Shown piece after piece: positions 8,224-16,245 of a stretch of DNA of 39,694 nucleotides; positions within the stretch are counted from its first letter, which is position 1; each line of letters starts with the position of its first letter. Source of the DNA: Candidatus Berkelbacteria bacterium (lineage in GTDB: Bacteria > Patescibacteriota > UBA1384 > DTJR01); assembly GCA_029865605.1 (NCBI GenBank), contig JAOUGE010000001.1, forward strand, positions 83,840-123,533, in the 5' to 3' direction. Both the position numbers and the translations under genes were made by a program. A model generated the notes under the pieces. That model had not been told where the DNA came from and did no database searches. It saw nothing but the letters and a program-made list of their open reading frames with translations.

Positions 8224-9654
8224 GTGGCTTTATATCGCAAATATCGACCCAAGGTTTTTTCTGAGGTTGTCGGTCAGGATCACGTTGTTTCAACCTTAGA
8301 AAAAGCCCTCAAGGCGGGCCGCATTGCCCATGCCTATCTTTTTTGCGGGCCGCGCGGCGTGGGCAAAACGACCGTAGCTCGGCTTTTGGCCAAGGCGGTA
8401 AATTGTCTTGATAAAAATCCGCCTTGCGGCAAATGTAAAAACTGCGAGGATATTGCCTTGGGCAGGTTTATTGACCTTATAGAAATAGATGCCGCCTCAA
8501 ACCGTGGCATAGATGAAATAAGGGATTTACGCGAAAAGATTAAATTTGCTCCCAGCGTCGGCCGCAAGAAAGTTTATATTATTGATGAAGTTCATATGTT
8601 AACCCGCGAAGCTTTTAACGCTCTTCTAAAAACCCTTGAGGAACCTCCGGCACACAGCATTTTTGTTTTTGCCACAACTGAGGTGAATAAGCTTCCCGAA
8701 ACTGTTATCTCGCGCTGCCAAAGGTTTGATTTTCGCTTGGGCGATGAGGCACTAGTCTCCAACAATATTAAAAAGATTGCTAACTCCGAAGGGATAAAAC
8801 TGGATGAAGAAATTCTAAGCTTAGTTGCCAAATCAAGCGGCGGCTCCTATCGCGACTCCTTATCAATGTTTGATCAGCTTTTGCCCCATTTAAGCTCGGG
8901 AAAAACCGATCTGAAGCAGGCTTCAAAAATCCTCAATTTAAGTGGCCTGGATGAAGCTTTGCACTTCGTTGGTCTTTTGAAGTCAGCGGATATTCCTGCG
9001 GTCATCGGGTATATCGACGAATTAAGCATGAAGGGGACCGATTTCGAGCAATTTACCGGAGCGCTGGTGCGGCTTTTTCGCGCCGAGCTGATTGAAGCGG
9101 TTATAAGCGGCTTAGAATGCAGCTGGCTGAGATTTGCCCTCGAGCGCCTGATTGAAGCGGTTTCCCGGAGCAAAGTATCGCCGATTGGTTCACTGCCTTT
9201 GGAATTAGCGGCAATTGACATCTGCCAGAACTCGAGCAACAATCAACCTAAAGCAGGGCGATCGGATGAGGGCGGAGCCCAGAGCGAGGCACTAAGGGAG
9301 TTGGATTCGATCAAAAAACCGGCTGGCAATCCTGGACCTATCGCCTCGCCTCAGATAGCTCTTTCTCCTGAAGGGCGATTGGCGATAGTTGAAGCGGTGC
9401 GCAGCAAAAACAAGCCCTTAGGGGCACTTTTGGCCGCTGCCGCTTGGAGGGTAGAAGAAGGAAAAATTGTCTTGACGGTGGAATACAAGCTTTACCAAAA
9501 CAAGATAATGAGCAAAGATAATTTAAAGTTAGTTTCGGAGGAAGCGGAAAAGGTATTGGGAAAAACAGTTTTGTTCGGTTGTGTGGTGGAGAAAGTTTCT
9601 GAAGGATTGAGCGCAGATATGGTTGGGGAAATAGAAGATGTCTTTGGCGGTTAA
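8224..9654 (+). CDS. dnaX: DNA polymerase III subunit gamma/tau
   Basis: Clamp-loader ATPase of the replicative polymerase. The GTG start is preceded by CGGAGG at good distance. Residues 1-220 contain the family signature YRKYRP, Walker A GPRGVGKTT (42-50), a zinc module CGKCKNC, Walker B YIIDEVHML, and SRCQRFDFR (sensor 1/SRC). Residues 225-345 are the collar domain III. After a linker of unusual composition (about 346-380, RSDEGGAQSEALREL) comes a short C-terminal domain. At 476 residues it is shorter than E. coli tau, which is usual for small genomes. dnaB follows after nine bases, so the two replication genes form an operon. Confidence 0.95.
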   Translation: MALYRKYRPKVFSEVVGQDHVVSTLEKALKAGRIAHAYLFCGPRGVGKTTVARLLAKAVNCLDKNPPCGKCKNCEDIALGRFIDLIEIDAASNRGIDEIRDLREKIKFAPSVGRKKVYIIDEVHMLTREAFNALLKTLEEPPAHSIFVFATTEVNKLPETVISRCQRFDFRLGDEALVSNNIKKIANSEGIKLDEEILSLVAKSSGGSYRDSLSMFDQLLPHLSSGKTDLKQASKILNLSGLDEALHFVGLLKSADIPAVIGYIDELSMKGTDFEQFTGALVRLFRAELIEAVISGLECSWLRFALERLIEAVSRSKVSPIGSLPLELAAIDICQNSSNNQPKAGRSDEGGAQSEALRELDSIKKPAGNPGPIASPQIALSPEGRLAIVEAVRSKNKPLGALLAAAAWRVEEGKIVLTVEYKLYQNKIMSKDNLKLVSEEAEKVLGKTVLFGCVVEKVSEGLSADMVGEIEDVFGG

Positions 9655-9663
9655 GAAATAACA

Positions 9664-11031
9664 ATGGCAGAAGAAACAAATCCGGGTAAATTACCCCCTC
9701 AAAATATTGAAGCCGAGGCGTCGGTCTTGGGCTCGGTTTTAATAGATAAAGACGCGATTTTTAAAGTCGCCGATGTTTTAAAAAAGGACGATTTTTATCG
9801 AGATGACCATCAAAAGATTTATAGCGGAATGCTCGGGCTTTTTGAGAAGCGCTCCCCGATTGATTTAGTTACCCTGACAGATGAGCTTAAAAAGGAAAGA
9901 AAGCTTGCTTCGGCGGGGGGAGCAACTTATCTAACCCACTTGGCGAACTCGGTTGTCAGCTCGGCCCATATTGTCAAACACGCCGAGATTGTGGCTCAGA
10001 AGGCAACCTTGAGGCGCTTAATTTCCGCCGCGACTCAAATTATCGAGGAAAGCTATCAGGAAAGAGAAGATATTCCGGTAATTATTGACCGATCGGAGCA
10101 GGTTTTGTTTTCTGTCTCCCAAAGGATGGCTGAACAGTCCTTCGTTGAGATAAAGGATGTTCTGGTTGATACTTTTGACCGGATAAATGAGCTTCATGAG
10201 AACAAAGGCAAACTGCGCGGCGTTCCGTCGGGTTTTCGCGAGATGGATAATCTTTTAGCTGGTTTTCAGAGATCGGATTTGATCATCATTGCTGGCAGGC
10301 CTTCGATGGGGAAGACCTCTTTGGCTCTTAACATCGCCTGCCATGTTGCTGTAAGAGAGAAAATACCGGTAGCACTTTTTTCTCTTGAGATGAGCCGTGA
10401 CCAGCTGGTTGACGGGCTTTTGACTATTGAAGCCGGCATTGACTCTTGGAGGCTTAGAACAGGTAATTTGCGCGAGGATGACTTTTCCAAATTAAACTAC
10501 GCGATGGGGGTTTTATCCGAGGCGCCGATTTTTATTGATGACAGCCCGATGCTCTCGGCCCTAGAAATAAGATCTAAAGCCCGGCGCCTTCAAGCAGAGC
10601 ATAAGATTGGTCTTGTTGTTGTTGACTATCTTCAGCTAATGGAGTCGAGGACACGGGGGAACGAACTTAATCGGGTTCAGGAAGTCTCTGATATTTCGAG
10701 GGGATTAAAGGCTCTATCCAGGGAACTAAGCGTTCCCGTTATTGCCCTCTCCCAGCTTTCACGTGCCGTTGAAGCCAGACATCCCAAGATTCCCCAATTG
10801 GCCGATTTGAGAGAATCGGGGTCAATCGAGCAGGATGCCGATGTGGTTATGTTTATTTATCGAGAAGATTACTATAATCCCGAGACCGATAAAAAAGGAA
10901 TTGCCCAGATTTTGGTTAAAAAGCACCGCAACGGCCCGACGGGGGAAATTGAACTTTATTTCCACCCCGAGTTTAGAAGGTTTGCTAGTTTGGAGAAGAA
11001 GAGGGAAGAAGGTGGACCGGACGGCTCTTGA
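9664..11031 (+). CDS. dnaB: Replicative DNA helicase DnaB
   Basis: Hexameric 5'-3' helicase that unwinds the replication fork. The N-terminal domain (residues 9-110) begins with the typical PPQNIEAEASVLGSVL. The RecA-like C-terminal domain has Walker A GRPSMGKTS, the H1a-type LFSLEMS, Walker B VVVDYLQLM, and the arginine-finger end block ADLRESGSIEQDADVVMFIYR and KHRNGPTG. Its 455 residues are normal for the family. The start ATG lies nine bases after dnaX. Confidence 0.97.
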   Translation: MAEETNPGKLPPQNIEAEASVLGSVLIDKDAIFKVADVLKKDDFYRDDHQKIYSGMLGLFEKRSPIDLVTLTDELKKERKLASAGGATYLTHLANSVVSSAHIVKHAEIVAQKATLRRLISAATQIIEESYQEREDIPVIIDRSEQVLFSVSQRMAEQSFVEIKDVLVDTFDRINELHENKGKLRGVPSGFREMDNLLAGFQRSDLIIIAGRPSMGKTSLALNIACHVAVREKIPVALFSLEMSRDQLVDGLLTIEAGIDSWRLRTGNLREDDFSKLNYAMGVLSEAPIFIDDSPMLSALEIRSKARRLQAEHKIGLVVVDYLQLMESRTRGNELNRVQEVSDISRGLKALSRELSVPVIALSQLSRAVEARHPKIPQLADLRESGSIEQDADVVMFIYREDYYNPETDKKGIAQILVKKHRNGPTGEIELYFHPEFRRFASLEKKREEGGPDGS

Positions 11032-11171
11032 CACGAAGATACGCTTGAATTATTCGCGGGTTCCACCCCCGCGAAGCCCAGCGGGAAAGCTTGCTCTTTC
11101 TCGGCTCGCTTCGCCTGCGAACGGTCTTCTTAGCCAAGAGCCTCCGATCAATATGGAAAAACAGGAGAAAC

Positions 11172-11244
11172 AAAAGAGCGCATGGTGTTGAGTAATCGGC
11201 AATACATAATTTGATATATGTACCGCTCTCACATGCGCTCTTTT
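11172..11244. ncRNA. Long stem-loop, possible small RNA
   Basis: A perfect 13-base-pair stem (AAAAGAGCGCATG / CATGCGCTCTTTT) encloses 47 bases that contain a weaker inner stem (ACATA / TATGT). The flanking A-run and T-run make it terminator-like in both directions, but the loop is far too long for a normal terminator. It could be a small RNA, a processed structure or an end of a lost mobile element. Confidence 0.4.
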
Positions 11245-11443
11245 CGTGGCCAAGACAAGAGTGCGTTCCTACGGCGCATACCTGGGTTACGCCATAAGAT
11301 TGGGTGTCCTGACCGTCTGTGTAACAGATATAAAAGTACGGCGGGCTCATGTCTTAGTCAAGAAGCTATTGAGTACATTTCCCTCCTTCTTAACCAGACG
11401 TCTTAATAGTATCACATGTTATATAAGTTTGTCAAGACCCCAG

Positions 11444-11460
11444 GCCTCGTTCCCCGAGGC
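11444..11460. repeat. Small GC-rich hairpin upstream of murJ
   Basis: GCCTCG and CGAGGC with a five-base loop; no T-run. Confidence 0.5.
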
Positions 11461-11598
11461 AAATCCTAAATTCTAAAACCTAAATTATAAAGAATACAGG
11501 TTTGGAGCTACCCCGGGCTTCAAAGTTGAATCCCCAAATTATATATTGTGACCATCAATGCTCTTAATTTTTGAATTGTTTTTTGTTACGATGATTTT

Positions 11599-13152
11599 AT
11601 GTTTAGCGCTTTAAAAGGCTTTTTTGTTAAGGAAAATTCGGTTAAAGGCGCAAGCGTCATTTTAATAGTGACTCTTGCTGTATCTAATGTATTAGGTGTA
11701 ATTAGGGACCACTTTTTAGCCCAAAAGATCCCAACAGATCGCCTCGATGTCTATTTTGCTTCTTTCAGATTGCCTGATCTGATTTTTAATGTTCTGATCT
11801 TGGGTTCTGTTGCTGCTGCTTTTGTTCCTGTTTACTCCGCTACTTTGAAGAAAGAAGGACAGGAAAGAGCCACGCGGCTGGCTCGCGCGGCTCTGACTAC
11901 AGCTCTTATTGCTGTAGCGTCTTCTTTGATCGTCTTATTTTTTCTTATGCCCTATTTAATGAGGTATTTGGTACCTGATTTTAATGAGTTTAAACGTCAA
12001 GAAACTGTCGAGCTCGCTCGCTGGTTGCTCTTATCCCCGTTTTTCTTTACTATTTCCTATTTTATAGGGGGTGTGCTTAATTCCCATAAGCGATTTTTGG
12101 TTTATTCAATCGCACCCTTAATTTATAATCTGGCGATTATTTTAGCCGTTCTCCTTTTCGCTGATGGATTCGGAGTAAAGGGAGTGGCGATTGGTGTGAT
12201 TGTGGGCGCGTTTTTGCATATGTTTATTCAGCTTCTGGCCTCGGCGAAACTCGGCTTTACCTTCTTGCCGGTGTTTGACTTTAAAGATAGTGGAGTCAGG
12301 AAAATTATCAGGCTAATGGTTCCCCGGGCAATTGGCTTGGGGGCAAATCAAATATTACTTCTGGCTTTTACTGTATTAGCTTCAGCTATTCCTGGTGGAA
12401 TTGCACTTTATACCTTTGCTGACAATATCCAGACTGTCCCTTCGGTTATTTTTGGCACCTCGTTTGCAACAGCCGTTTTCCCCACTTTGGCCGGCTTATC
12501 CCTTTCCATGAAAGGCGAAAAGGAGCAGTTTGAACGGTTTTTTCTAAAGGCAACTCGGGCTATCTTATTTTTCAGTATTCCTTCTATGGCAGTCTTGATT
12601 TTGCTTCGCGCTCAAATCGTCAGGCTTATTTTAGGGTATGGCTTTTTCGGTTGGTCTGATACCAGAGTGGCCTCTGCTGCCCTTGGATTCTTTGCTTTAA
12701 GCCTGGTTGCCCAAAGTCTCATCCCGCTTTTGGCAAGGAGTTTCTATGCTATGCACGACACTAAAACACCAATGACGGCCAGTATTGTTTCGATTGTTGT
12801 GAGCATCGTTTTGGGTTATTTCTTCTCTAGAAGTACCTCCGAGCTGGGGATAGGGGGGCTGGCCTTGGCCTTTTCTATCGGTAGCTGGCTGAACTTTTTT
12901 ATCTTGGGCTATTTATTCCAGAAAAGAGTTTCCCCGGATTACGCTGAAGCGGCTGATTTTCTGGTTAAAGTCGTAATCATAACTCTGCTGGCTTCAGTTG
13001 TTGCTCAGCTGGCGAAAGACTGGATTGGTGAAGTATACGGATTAGAAAGAGTAAGATATGTCTTGCTGCAGACCGGGGTTGCGCTTGTTTCGGGAGCAAT
13101 TGTTTATCTGGGCGGGTCTTGGCTTTTTAGAATCAGAGAAATTAAGTCCTAA
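11599..13152 (+). CDS. murJ: Lipid II flippase MurJ (MviN family)
   Basis: Moves lipid II across the cytoplasmic membrane for peptidoglycan synthesis. The protein has 517 residues and about 13-14 hydrophobic segments. The N-terminus VKGASVILIVTLAVSNVLGVIRDHFLA matches the MviN start with its conserved GxxRD, followed by DVYFASFRLPDLIFNVLILGSVAAAFVP (the [29 protein letters not shown] region of the family). It is followed within two bases by the next gene. Confidence 0.93.
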   Translation: MFSALKGFFVKENSVKGASVILIVTLAVSNVLGVIRDHFLAQKIPTDRLDVYFASFRLPDLIFNVLILGSVAAAFVPVYSATLKKEGQERATRLARAALTTALIAVASSLIVLFFLMPYLMRYLVPDFNEFKRQETVELARWLLLSPFFFTISYFIGGVLNSHKRFLVYSIAPLIYNLAIILAVLLFADGFGVKGVAIGVIVGAFLHMFIQLLASAKLGFTFLPVFDFKDSGVRKIIRLMVPRAIGLGANQILLLAFTVLASAIPGGIALYTFADNIQTVPSVIFGTSFATAVFPTLAGLSLSMKGEKEQFERFFLKATRAILFFSIPSMAVLILLRAQIVRLILGYGFFGWSDTRVASAALGFFALSLVAQSLIPLLARSFYAMHDTKTPMTASIVSIVVSIVLGYFFSRSTSELGIGGLALAFSIGSWLNFFILGYLFQKRVSPDYAEAADFLVKVVIITLLASVVAQLAKDWIGEVYGLERVRYVLLQTGVALVSGAIVYLGGSWLFRIREIKS

Positions 13153-13154
13153 TA

Positions 13155-13754
13155 ATGGCTAAGCGACTTGACCCAAATCTTGAGTTCTATCGAGAGCTCG
13201 ATAGCTCTCATCGGAAAAAGAGCTTTTGTAGTTGCACGACTCTGGGCATTTTCTTCCTGGTAGTATTAATTATCCTTGAGCTTTCTCTGTTTCTGCTGGC
13301 GAGAGGGTTTAGGTCCTCCCCCAATTTAGATCAGCCGGCCTTGGCTCCGGATCTGCCCCAGCAGCTTTCAACCGTTGAGCTTGAAGATGGTTATTTCCGG
13401 CTGGTGATAAGCGAGGGGAGCCTTTGTTCTAGCTTAGCCCAAGTGAAAGGGTTCAGGAATCTCTCCTGCCAGATTTCCGATGAAGGGCTGGTAGTCGCCG
13501 GCAAATTCGGCTTTGTCTTCCCCTCCAACTCTCGGCTGGTTTTAAACCCGAGAATTGACAAGGGAAGATTAGCGTTTGATTTAGCAAGCTTCTCGATTGG
13601 CAAAATCAGCCTGCCAAGCGGTTGGGCCTTAGGGTTGTCAATGGCTGTGGAAGAAGCTATTTATAAAAATGCGCCGGATCTGGATAAAGCCGAGGTTGAA
13701 GAAATCGAAGTCACGGACGGAATCGTGGCCGTTAAAATGAAGAAAGCGGTTTAG
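13155..13754 (+). CDS. Hypothetical protein with one membrane segment
   Basis: 199 residues. A basic N-terminus (about 30 residues) precedes one hydrophobic segment (LGIFFLVVLIILELSLFLLARGF) and an extracytoplasmic domain of about 150 residues with alternating hydrophobic residues (beta-rich, for example RLAFDLASFSIGKISLPSG, VEEIEVTDGIVAVKM). It begins two bases after murJ and ends just before lepA, so the three genes are probably one operon. The layout recalls small membrane-bound proteins such as YpmS/DUF2140, but I do not recognise the family securely. Confidence 0.75.
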   Translation: MAKRLDPNLEFYRELDSSHRKKSFCSCTTLGIFFLVVLIILELSLFLLARGFRSSPNLDQPALAPDLPQQLSTVELEDGYFRLVISEGSLCSSLAQVKGFRNLSCQISDEGLVVAGKFGFVFPSNSRLVLNPRIDKGRLAFDLASFSIGKISLPSGWALGLSMAVEEAIYKNAPDLDKAEVEEIEVTDGIVAVKMKKAV

Positions 13755-13775
13755 CCAGCGCCTGGCAAAGCAACT

Positions 13776-15668
13776 ATGACTGAAAACATTCGCAATTTTT
13801 GCATCATATCTCACATTGATCATGGGAAGTCGACTTTAGCCGACAGGTTTTTGGAATTGACCAAAACTGTAGAGAAAAGAAAAATGCATGATCAGATTTT
13901 GGATTCGATGGATTTAGAGAGAGAAAAGGGAATTACGATTAAGCTCCAACCCGTCCGCATGCTATGGCATGCGGACGTGAATAACGAATCTAGAATTAGG
14001 AATAATGGAGTTAAAGATTCTGATTCATCATTCGTAATTCATAATTCTAAATTCTCAAATTCAGAATTGTTTATTCTGAATTTGATTGACACCCCCGGCC
14101 ATGTTGATTTTTCTTATGAGGTTTCCCGCTCCCTCGCTGCGGTTGAGGGTGCGATTTTATTAGTTGACGCGACTCAAGGCGTTCAGGCTCAAACCCTGGC
14201 TAACTTGGAACTGGCTAGGCACTCGGGTTTGACAATTATTCCCGTTGTTAACAAAATTGACCTGCCCGAAGCTAATCCGGATGAAGTGGCTCTGGAGATT
14301 TCCGAAATTTTAAACGTTCCCATCGAAGATGTTTTATTTGTTTCGGCTAAGACTGGTGAGGGAGTAAACGGCTTGATAGGGGAAGTTATAAAGAGGATTC
14401 CTCCGCCCAGGCCTGGTACTCACCCTTACCCTAGAGCTTTAGTTTTCGACTCATTCTATGACGACTACAGAGGAGTGGTTGTCTATGTCAGGGTTTTTGA
14501 CGGAAAGATCAAGAGGGGAGATAAAATATTTTTCTTCCAGCAGAACAAACAATCTTGTGCAAGCGAGGTCGGCACAGTTGAGCTGGGACTTAAAGCCCAG
14601 GAAGAAATAGGGGCGGGCGAGATAGGGTATATCGTCACTGCCTTAAAAGATGTCTCCGAGGCGCGGGTAGGAGAGACGGTCACGACGCTGAATAATGAAG
14701 AACGAATTAAGAATAATGGAAAAATTCATAATGGCCCCCCTATCCCCAGCTACGCTGGCCTGCCATCATTCGCGATTCATGGCTCAACTTTCGTGCCACT
14801 ACCAGGCTATGGAGAGCCAAACCCTTTTGTTTTTGCTGAGCTTTATACCTCGGGCAAGGAATACGGTCGCCTGCGCGAAGCGCTTTTCAAACTCAAGCTA
14901 TCTGATTCATCAATTACTTTTGTTCCGACCACTTCCTCGGCTTTCGGCTTTGGCTTTAAATGCGGTTTCCTCGGCCTTTTGCACCTTGAAGTGGTTAAGG
15001 AGAGGCTTGAGCGTGAGCATAACTTGGACTTAATCGTTACCACCCCGACGGTGGATTATAAAGTAAAAGAAGGAAGATATGAAGAGCCCTGGGCAAAAGT
15101 GGAGTTGATTTTACCCCAGAAATACCTGGGTCGGGTGATTGAGCTAATGGAATCGAGAAGGGGATTGCAGAGAAACATCAAGCACCTTGAGACGAAGATC
15201 CTAGTTGAATACGAAATGCCTCTGTCTGAAGTAATTATTGATTTTTACGATCAAGTAAAATCCTTAACCCAGGGCTATGGTTCTCTCAATTACGAAATTA
15301 TTGGTTATCGAGAAAGCGATCTTGTCCAACTTGATTTTTTAATTGCTGGGGAAAAGATTGAGGCCTTCTCAAGGCTCGTATATCGGCCAAGCAGCCAAAG
15401 CATTGCTAAAAATATGGTTGGGAGAATGAAACAAGTCATCCCCCGCCAAGCTTTTGAGGTAAAGATCCAGGCGACGATAGGAACACGAATAGTTGCCTCG
15501 GAGAGGTTGGCGCCTTTTAGGAAAGACGTGACTGAAAAACTCTACGGTGGTGATGTTACTCGAAAAAAGAAATTATTAGAAAAACAGAAGAAAGGCAAGA
15601 AGAAAATGGCTCAAATAGGCAAAGTTTCCGTGCCGACCGATGTTTTTATTAAACTGCTAAGGTACTAG
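13776..15668 (+). CDS. lepA: Elongation factor 4 (LepA) with two in-frame repeat-derived insertions
   Basis: Translational GTPase that back-translocates stalled ribosomes. G1 HIDHGKST, G2 REKGITIK, G3 DTPGHVDF, G4 NKID and G5 SAKTG are intact, and the C-terminus RKKKLLEKQKKGKKKM is typical. It is 630 residues, about 30 longer than usual, although the C-terminal half lacks the roughly 20 residues usually found after VxYxV. The excess comes from two insertions compared with E. coli LepA: about 28 residues between IKLQPVRM and LNLIDTPG, and about 30 residues between VGETVT and PLPGYGEP. Both derive from the same palindromic repeat. They sit in loops, so the protein is probably functional. Confidence 0.95.
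   Translation: MTENIRNFCIISHIDHGKSTLADRFLELTKTVEKRKMHDQILDSMDLEREKGITIKLQPVRMLWHADVNNESRIRNNGVKDSDSSFVIHNSKFSNSELFILNLIDTPGHVDFSYEVSRSLAAVEGAILLVDATQGVQAQTLANLELARHSGLTIIPVVNKIDLPEANPDEVALEISEILNVPIEDVLFVSAKTGEGVNGLIGEVIKRIPPPRPGTHPYPRALVFDSFYDDYRGVVVYVRVFDGKIKRGDKIFFFQQNKQSCASEVGTVELGLKAQEEIGAGEIGYIVTALKDVSEARVGETVTTLNNEERIKNNGKIHNGPPIPSYAGLPSFAIHGSTFVPLPGYGEPNPFVFAELYTSGKEYGRLREALFKLKLSDSSITFVPTTSSAFGFGFKCGFLGLLHLEVVKERLEREHNLDLIVTTPTVDYKVKEGRYEEPWAKVELILPQKYLGRVIELMESRRGLQRNIKHLETKILVEYEMPLSEVIIDFYDQVKSLTQGYGSLNYEIIGYRESDLVQLDFLIAGEKIEAFSRLVYRPSSQSIAKNMVGRMKQVIPRQAFEVKIQATIGTRIVASERLAPFRKDVTEKLYGGDVTRKKKLLEKQKKGKKKMAQIGKVSVPTDVFIKLLRY
13952..13977. repeat. Perfect 11-bp hairpin inside lepA
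   Basis: CGTCCGCATGC and GCATGCGGACG with loop TATG, directly before the first repeat insertion and still in the coding frame. Confidence 0.75.
13986..14085. repeat. Palindromic repeat, copy 1 (in frame in lepA)
   Basis: Arms at 13986-14003 (GAATCTAGAATTAGGAAT) and 14037-14054 pair at 16 of 18 positions. A second, perfect 13-bp hairpin (TCAAATTCAGAAT / ATTCTGAATTTGA) follows at 14055-14085. Two blocks are shared with copy 2: GAATTAGGAATAATGGA (16/17) and CATCATTCGTAATTCAT (15/17). The encoded peptide contains RIRNNG and SFVIHNSKF. Confidence 0.75.
14692..14782. repeat. Palindromic repeat, copy 2 (in frame in lepA)
   Basis: Contains GAATTAAGAATAATGGA (14704-14720) and CATCATTCGCGATTCAT (14764-14780), near-identical to blocks of copy 1 and in the same order. 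A small hairpin CCAGC/GCTGG lies between them (14746-14758). The encoded peptide contains RIKNNG and SFAIHGSTF, so both copies are read in the same frame. Confidence 0.7.
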
Positions 15669-15676
15669 ATGAGAGA

Positions 15677-15701
15677 GGGGCGGCTCGTCGAGAGCCGCCC
15701 C
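15677..15701. terminator. Perfect hairpin between lepA and island B gene
   Basis: GGGGCGGCTC / GAGCCGCCCC with a five-base loop. It lies eight bases after the lepA stop and 3' of the minus-strand gene, so it may serve both. A second hairpin (GCCGCT/AGCGGC, 15709-15723) touches the stop of the minus-strand gene. Neither has a T-run. Confidence 0.5.
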
Positions 15702-15722
15702 GGTGCTTGCCGCTTGGAGCGG

Positions 15723-16148
15723 CTAGTTGCGGAGGTCGAAGATGAAGAAGGTCCCCTCCGCCTTTCCGGTGATGCTCTCCCGGTCGAGCATGAGGAACGG
15801 TCCTCTCTGGCGGGCCGCTTTGATGGCAATCCTGAGGATCTTCAGGGCTTCGTCGTCGCTGACATCGTCTGGGTGAAGCAGGCGCGGCTCTGCCTGTCTG
15901 TTGAAGCGTGCCCGCTCCTTGACGAGGGCGCAAACCCTCAGGGGGCGGCGGCGGGTATCGACGATCTCCACGCCGAGGTCCTTCGCCACAGCAGCCGTGA
16001 TCTCCGCCCTCTCCTTCCGTGATGGCTTCCAGCCGGGGAAGCGGCCGATGTATGCGGCCGTGACTTGTCGGACTACCCTCCGGAAATCAGGGTGGTTCTT
16101 GATATACCCGAACAGCTTCCTCGATACCCTTTCCGCAAGGCATTGCAT
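15723..16148 (-). CDS. Hypothetical protein of GC-rich island B
   Basis: 141 residues, no family recognised. I chose the ATG at 16148 (MQCLAERVSRKLFGY) because AAGGAGG sits eight bases upstream; the longer track frame would start before this ribosome-binding site. The protein is basic and mostly helical in pattern (RKERAEITAAVAKDLGVEIVDTRRRP, SDDEALKILRIAIKAARQRG) and has no membrane segment. The coding sequence is much richer in G and C at third positions than lepA or the 519-residue gene on either side, which points to a different origin. Hairpins follow its stop. Confidence 0.7.
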   Translation of the reverse strand: MQCLAERVSRKLFGYIKNHPDFRRVVRQVTAAYIGRFPGWKPSRKERAEITAAVAKDLGVEIVDTRRRPLRVCALVKERARFNRQAEPRLLHPDDVSDDEALKILRIAIKAARQRGPFLMLDRESITGKAEGTFFIFDLRN

Positions 16149-16245
16149 CGGCCATTCCTCCTTGGCATTTCCCTGAGACCCGGGTTTAAAACTCGGTCGC
16201 AAGGTTATTCCAAACTATCACTTGAGATCAAAGAAATCAATATCT

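Larger units (their letters stand above)
11032..11598. other. Non-coding stretch between dnaB and murJ
   Basis: No convincing gene is seen in these 567 bases; the frame 11246-11476 plus has a GTG start with no ribosome-binding site and unconvincing protein. It starts with small hairpins (TTCGCGGG/CCCGCGAA near 11053; GAAAG/CTTTC; TTCGC/GCGAA) and holds a long stem-loop at 11172-11244 and a hairpin at 11444-11460. Near 11461 it has AT-rich text (AAATCCTAAATTCTAAAACC) similar to sequence upstream of dnaX near 8190, a likely repeat remnant. Confidence 0.6.

Noticed and set aside
11050-11476. ORFs in the dnaB-murJ gap on both strands
   Set aside because: No ribosome-binding site, no recognisable protein, and they cross a long stem-loop.
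15669-16176. Plus-strand ORFs over island B (117 and 91 residues)
   Set aside because: The minus-strand gene has a perfect Shine-Dalgarno and a more protein-like sequence; the plus frames are shadows.
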